Assembly: GCA_001600875.1 (NCBI GenBank)
Contig: BCLD01000005.1
Coordinates: forward strand, 567,401-631,400
DNA from: Solicoccozyma terricola
Lineage: Eukaryota; Basidiomycota; Tremellomycetes; Filobasidiales; Piskurozymaceae
Reading direction: 5' to 3'
Length of the DNA stretch: 64,000 bases
Shown here in pieces: positions 58,915 through 64,000 of the stretch (its first letter is position 1; every line of letters starts with the position of its first letter). The notes beneath the pieces are model-generated. The model saw nothing but the letters and a program-made list of their open reading frames with translations, had not been told where the DNA came from and did not search any database. A program made the translations under genes and the position numbers.

Positions 58915-60799
58915 TTATGCCTTCTCGGTCGCCACGGCTTGTGCTTTTTCGAACGCCTTCAACTCTCTATGTCGGTATAGCAGAGTGATAAGAGTGACTG
59001 CGAACATGCTACATACGATCCACCCCAAGAGGACGCCGATTGATTCACCGAGAACGTTCTTAGTATCAAAGATGATGACTCGAACGGCGCGGTTGAGTTG
59101 GAAGAATGGTGAGACGGGTTGGTATCTGGTGTTCGAGGAGGGATTAGCACAAGAGAGGAAATTGAAAAGCAAATTGACGCTTACCGATAGAACCATGGCT
59201 GGAGCTCTGTTGGTAGACTGACGACCGATACATTGAAAATGATGAGTGGGAAGATACAGAAAGCTACGAATTTTGGAGTGAGAAGGGTGACGCAGACTGA
59301 GTTGGGGAGAGGATTGATCAGCTTGTTGTCTGGCATTCGATCATGAAGATGTCAGAACTTCCAACTTACATTCTGTGACCAAACCGACAGCGGACATCCC
59401 GGCCCACAGGTACATCCACCACAAGATGAATCCTTGACCATAGCGGTACTTAGCTCCAAACGGCACGTGGAATGGCAAGTCGATCTACAAGCCATCCAAG
59501 ATGATGATCAGCTCACGGTCTTTGCACACTGACAGCAACCCCCACTCACCATAGCGAAAGCCAGAGTAATCCAAAAGTATAAAAACAATGGCATTAACAA
59601 CCTCAAGAACAAAAGATTTTTTGTTCGCATATATGGTCCAATGATTTCCCTCGCAGCATTCCCATTCATTGTCATGATGAATGAGAAAATGATAAGGTAG
59701 ATGAACCCAAGGAACGTTACCGCTTGTGTGACAGTGGCCGAGTATGGTCTGAGGTTGTTCAACCCATAATACGCTCCAGGATTGACAGTTTGGGGTGCGT
59801 TGGTCAATAATGCTGCAATCGCTGTGGAGTTTGACCCGGCCTCTCCAAAGTAAGTTGCCAAAGATTGAACATTCCATTGTGGTAAGGCTTTGCCAAGGAC
59901 CGATTCTAGAATCGGTAAGATATATGATCCAGCAGCTTGTTCATTCCTAGCCTGAGCATAGATGAATGTCACTGCTGAACTCGGATCATAACTTGCATTC
60001 CCATTTCTTCGAGAGAAGTGGATGTCCATGGATGCGTCTGGGTTGATGATCACGGCACCCCAAGCTCTCTCGTCCAATACCGCAGCAATAACGTCCTGGG
60101 TTGTTGGGTAATCCAGTGGAGAGATCTGAGTGAACCCAAGTGTTCCTTTTGGTGTTGTGTGGCCGGGGTATCCAACGTTATCGGTGATGCCATCATGGAA
60201 GTTTGAGAGTGTGGCGTTCACAATGAAGGAACCCAGCGATGGGCTTAGGGGAGAGGTAGGTGTATCGTAGTCGATGACAAAAACTTTGAGTCTGTTGGTG
60301 TATGATGCGGTTTTCCACTGGAAGATTGGGCAAGTGGCAAATCTGTTAGCGAAAACACTCCCCGGACCCCTACGGACAAACATCAAACAACTCACCAAAC
60401 TACCCCAAAAGAGAGGCACACAAGCCCATGTTACCACAATCAGAATGAGCATTGCTACTCCTAGGATCTTGAATACTATACGCCTGAGGTGTTTCTGTTA
60501 AGCAGGGAGTAGCAAGCACGAGGTTAGGCTTCGAAAACTACAGGAAAACACCAAAAGGCAACTCACAATTTCTGGATCCCAGACTACCGATCAACCGAAT
60601 AAGGTCAAAATTTGTCAACCGATGAATCCCGAGCATCAAAACAAGGACAAGCCAACTCACAACCATGAGAATACTTCTTTGGTGGTCCCGCCGGGGCTGC
60701 AGAAGGCTGTTTCTCCATTTCAACTGGTCCATTCACACCGTCTCTCTCTCGTTGCATATCTGACTCCGAGAGAGTGTTGGAAGAAGACATCGGCGACAT
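58915..60799 (-). CDS. DUF3533 (SNG1-like) multipass membrane protein
   Basis: A fungal plasma-membrane protein of the DUF3533/SNG1 family (six membrane segments, linked to drug or nitrosoguanidine tolerance in yeast). The N terminus (start 60799) is Ser/Pro-rich and cytosolic. Then come TM1 (AMLILIVVTWACVPLFWGSL), a large external loop with LKVFVIDYDTP, ERAWGAVIINPDAS and YAQARNEQAAGSYILP, and a C-terminal group of membrane segments: TQAVTFLGFIYLIIFSFIMTM, LLMPLFLYFWITLAFAMV, the FILWWMYLWAGMSAVG exon, and GVLLGWIVCSMFAVTLITLLYRHREL. About six introns. Length near 530 residues fits the family. Neighbours give no functional link. Confidence 0.82.
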
Positions 60800-62578
60800 T
60801 GTGTGTTAAATGCGGTTGTCGACTTGCGGATGATGGGATAACGAACAGCTGGTAGGTTGGATGTAAAGGTGATGGACAGATTGAGAATTGAACAGGATAG
60901 CAGAACGGGTGGTGTCATGGCTACAGCATATATACCTCTACCAGATGAGACTCCCGAGTCAGAAAGTGGAAAAGTGTGGATACTCGGTGGGTTGCTTGGT
61001 AACTCGGCGTTGTCAGCCAAGTATACATCGTTCCTCGTTCCTCTTCAAAGTCCTAGCAAGTGTTTTCCCGACGCATGAACGGGTTTCACCCGCCCGGGCA
61101 CCGGCCATGTACATCGCGTTGCCTCCTTCGGCTGAGAACTACCTACAAAGATTAATAAAAACGAGTCTCTGGTTCTAGATGTTAGATCACTGGGCATCGG
61201 CCACCCAAAACTTTATTTAACCTGTTCTTCGGCCGGAGCGGTAGCTTCATCGTGCCGGCGATGGGACGTGGTCGATAGCCTGCGGAAGAGGGGATGGGTG
61301 GACATTTGCATCTGCGGATGCAGGGGTCTCGCCGTGCCGTTGTCCCAAACTGAAAGTAGCGGCCGTACAGATGCAGATAAGAACGTCACCTACCTCCGCT
61401 CCCCCGTGTCTATGACGCTGCATGATTGACAAGCCACCGCCACCACCATTGCTTGCGGTCCTCATGCCTGTGGATCAGTGCGTTGTGTGAACAGCCTCTA
61501 CGTAGGCTGTGGCGCGAACGTAGCGAGGAAGAACAGAGAGAGTGAATGGGCGTTTCCTTTAATTTTTCAGAATCTATTCGTTACTTCTCCCACATCGGGG
61601 TTCAGCCCAACATCCTAGACAAGTGCGCACCAGCTCCAGCTCTAGCTTGCAGTAGCTATCGGTGTCGCTCCTTACCACGAGGCAATAGAGGGGATGACAA
61701 AAGGACTGTTGGCCGCAGCACGCGAGACAAATCGTGGCATATGAATCTTGACGAGTGAAGAGGGAGTGAAGAGAATGAGAGGTCGTTGAAGAGTCTGTGT
61801 GGAGGTGGTTTTGCATCGGGCGAAGAGTGTCTCCAGTGAGCGTCTGATGGTAATGTCGAGGACGCACTTCCAAACACCCCTTTCTGTGCATTCCACCGGG
61901 CAACCGACCCGGACCACGCAAGTGTCTCTCTCATAAACGAGTCCCCTGCGTGTGTTGAACAGCTTCAGAGGATGATACAGGAGCCGAGGACGGCGATACC
62001 CTTCCCGTAGCCACCAGGTGAGTTGTCGTGTCGGGCGACAGCAGTCATTCGACTGTTTCCGGTTGATTTAGTATTCTGGCTGAGAAAGAGAGGGAGTCCC
62101 GGAATATCATTCATACAATAGGTGGTAAATATGTACGGAGGATGTGAAACGGTAGGATTATGTGTGCAGTAAGACTAACGAGTGCAGGTATGATTTCATT
62201 TTCCAGGCAGGGAATAGGCTGTGCGTGTCGCAGACGGGGAGTTGAAGTCGCGGTATCTATGGCGTTGGGCGCTTGACGTTGCTACCTTGACCGTCGCCCG
62301 ATGCAGAAGGGCGACTATGTGTAGGAGACTGCGAATTGAGATCGTGTGAGGCTCGGAACATTTAAATTGTCGTTCACTCTTTCATATTATGGTGGCACGC
62401 TGCTTATACAATGTTTGTATCAAGTGCAAGGTTTTGAGCATCATAATATGATGTTGGTTTTTGAGATTTCGTGGTTTGACGCCCGAGGCAGTGTTGCAGT
62501 CAGTACAATGCAATTAGCGATCCAACAAGAAAGTGTGGACCTGTGCCGTGCCAACTCAGCATGATACCCTGATCAAAG
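60800..62578. other. Intergenic region
   Basis: 1.78 kb between the DUF3533 start and the end of the next minus-strand gene. Several short frames on both strands, none with family features. No repeat or RNA gene recognised. Confidence 0.45.
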
Positions 62579-63373
62579 TCACGCCCCCTTTCTCACCTTG
62601 CCATCAAGCCGCCCGTTGATCCAATCCGAACGTTGCTTCAGGTCAATATGCTGACATTTGACCAAGAGGATGCTCTCTTCGTGGCATTTCGATGACTTGC
62701 CTTCTACCACTGTACATGCGGCCTTGAGATGATGCTTGACGTCGGCGAGGTTTGCTGGTTGGTGTTCCCCCAATGCGGTAGCGATAGCATCCAGCACGGG
62801 CGCATCAACGTCTGCCTGAGTTGCGACCGCGACGATATCTGCGACCGACACATGCCCATGCAGAGGTTTCTTGCCGAGACTGATGTGATATTGCTTGACT
62901 TCCGCCTCTTTCACCGTCACCAATCCGGTCACCATGTATGCGTGCCTGTCTCTATCACGTAGCCACTCCTGAGCCATTTCTATTCCCGGTCGGTACTGCT
63001 GTCCATGAACCGCCTGTTCGATCCGCTTCCATAGCCCGCGAGGATCCTTCAATTCATAGGTGGTCCTCGATCGAGCCTTGATTCTAATGACCTCGTGGAC
63101 GACCGGGTGTGTGGTCAGGTAAGGCAGCGCATGGAACTCCACCGACCCATCTTTCAAAGAATGGAGGGTATGGTAGAGGTCGATATTGTCTTCCACCACG
63201 GGTGCTGTCTCCGTACCATCAGGGTAGGATAGCGGGATATCGGAGCTGAACCCCCCATCCTCGGCCCTGTCGAAAGGGTCGTAGTGCTTGACGAGAGGGT
63301 GGCGGGGTTTCCCCACGAGCCAGCCCAGCTTGACTGACTCTCGGGGTTCAAATTTCACAAGATCTGGCTTCAT
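62579..63373 (-). CDS. Hypothetical protein (264 aa), intronless
   Basis: A single-exon frame of 264 codons with strong coding character. Start MKPDLVKFEPRESVKLGWLVGKP, a middle region RTTYELKDPRGLWKRIEQAVHGQQY, then DRHAYMVTGLVTVKEAEVKQ, a pattern (YxVTGL-x-x-x-x-A) seen in several fungal proteins of unknown role. The C-terminal part has two Cys (TVVEGKSSKC) and a basic tail. No signal peptide or membrane segment. It is head to head with a catalase-like gene 354 bp away, which may hint at an oxidative-stress setting. Intronless structure is unusual in this window. Confidence 0.65.
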   Translation of the reverse strand: MKPDLVKFEPRESVKLGWLVGKPRHPLVKHYDPFDRAEDGGFSSDIPLSYPDGTETAPVVEDNIDLYHTLHSLKDGSVEFHALPYLTTHPVVHEVIRIKARSRTTYELKDPRGLWKRIEQAVHGQQYRPGIEMAQEWLRDRDRHAYMVTGLVTVKEAEVKQYHISLGKKPLHGHVSVADIVAVATQADVDAPVLDAIATALGEHQPANLADVKHHLKAACTVVEGKSSKCHEESILLVKCQHIDLKQRSDWINGRLDGKVRKGA

Positions 63374-63726
63374 GATGGTGAGAAGGGTAACGAAGCCCTC
63401 GACATGGTCAGGGTAGAGCTATATAGGAAGGTCATTGACGTAAGCCAAGGTTCGGGAAGCGGATGCAGCGTTGGCATGGTCAGATGGTCATCCTCTACGG
63501 CTTTGCCAGGCCGCGCTGCGGATGCTGTGGACAGAGCACGCTATCGTCTCGTGCGACCACTGGCACGAGATGATGTCTACGAACGCCACGCAAGGCCGGC
63601 CATTGTCCCGTCCCGTCGACATCCCTCGGAAGCGTCCAGAGATAAGCCAAGCACAAGCACCGGAGTACAAATGGCAGGCTGCCAATTTTCACATCGACCT
63701 GGTCAAATACATCGAACACAATCGCC
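63374..63726. promoter_or_regulatory. Divergent intergenic region (hypothetical / catalase-like)
   Basis: 353 bp between two divergent starts, presumably holding both promoters. Open frames on both strands cross it but lack features. Confidence 0.4.
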
Positions 63727-64000
63727 ATGCCGCTTTCCGCTAACGAAACAGTAGTCGAGACAGGAAAGGAGCTGGTGTCGGCGCTGAAAGATGCTTTCCA
63801 CACTCCGCCAGGATTCCGTCCAGGTAATGCTGCTACCCGTTGTCCCCCGGTGAAAAAAGCTCTGAGTGCCCTTCCACAGCCCACGCCAAAGGCATTCTCC
63901 TCCACGGTACCTTCACCCCGTCCCCTATCGCTAACACACTCTCCACCGCACCACATTTCAATACCCCGTCGACGCCAGTCATCGCCAGATTCTCTAGCTC
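63727..64000 (+). CDS. Catalase-like heme peroxidase, 5' part only
   Basis: The start ATG at 63727 gives ETVVETGKELVSALKDAFHTPPGFRPAHAKGILLHGTF. A GTAATG-CACAG intron falls inside RPA|HAK. The next exon TPSPIANTLSTAPHF...TPVIARFSSS matches the catalase-related peroxidase (SrpA-like) N terminus, where GTF and ARFS lie near the heme pocket and the catalytic His is in HAKG. The gene is cut by the window end, so the heme-ligand Tyr region is not seen. It should degrade peroxide or use it to oxidise organic substrates. Confidence 0.75.
   Translation, partial: MPLSANETVVETGKELVSALKDAFHTPPGFRPGNAATRCPPVKKALSALPQPTPKAFSSTVPSPRPLSLTHSPPHHISIPRRRQSSPDSLA

Noticed and set aside
1..64000. CRISPR arrays, operons or prokaryotic elements
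   Set aside because: No regularly spaced repeats and no ribosome-binding-site-led gene strings; gene structure is clearly eukaryotic.

Overview
The window looks like a basidiomycete fungus, probably a Tremellomycete (Cryptococcus/Kwoniella-like) yeast. Most genes are cut by many short introns (roughly 50-90 bp, GTGAGT/GTAAGT donors, CTNAY branch sites close to the acceptor). Protein families are fungal (Zn2Cys6 regulators with MHR domains, SP-family sugar porters, DUF3533, PC-esterase), and base composition is near 50% GC. Species assignment is an inference. No prokaryotic operon, CRISPR array, rRNA or convincing tRNA was seen. All gene models were spliced by hand from reading frames and splice signals, so some exon borders will be off.

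Layout. 1-3.0 kb: two unrecognised membrane-anchored proteins. 3.0-6.6 kb: a C-terminally truncated LAC12-like transporter head to head with a Gfo/Idh/MocA oxidoreductase. 8.0-12.3 kb: an SGNH/GDSL esterase head to head with a Zn2Cys6 regulator. 12.8-14.8 kb: a hexose-type MFS porter. 15.8-23.5 kb: a second Zn2Cys6 regulator head to head with a second Gfo/Idh/MocA enzyme, a copia relic, then a third Gfo/Idh/MocA enzyme. 24.2-31.9 kb: a dimeric alpha/beta-barrel protein head to head with a maltose-type MFS porter, then a third Zn2Cys6 regulator. 32.6-45.9 kb: a DUF1479 protein head to head with a PhyH dioxygenase, a multicopper oxidase head to head with a fourth MFS porter, and a YCII-like protein. 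47-50 kb: a 2OG-Fe(II) oxygenase with a repeat-laden intervening segment and a small acidic protein. 50.2-54.2 kb: gene-poor DNA with a decayed Ty3/gypsy integrase. 54.5-64 kb: a PC-esterase, a DUF3533 membrane protein, an unknown protein and the start of a catalase-like peroxidase.

Together the 3-46 kb part reads as a catabolic cluster for plant-derived sugars or sugar/aromatic derivatives: four sugar porters, three NAD(P)-dependent oxidoreductases, one esterase, two 2OG-dioxygenase-type proteins, a copper oxidase, two small dimeric alpha/beta-barrel proteins and three pathway-type regulators. Most are arranged as divergent pairs sharing one upstream region. The substrate cannot be read from the sequence. 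Signs of genome turnover are present: a truncated porter ending at a telomere-fusion-like palindrome, a second such palindrome at 12.4 kb, two retrotransposon relics, and long poly-G/poly-C tracts in introns.
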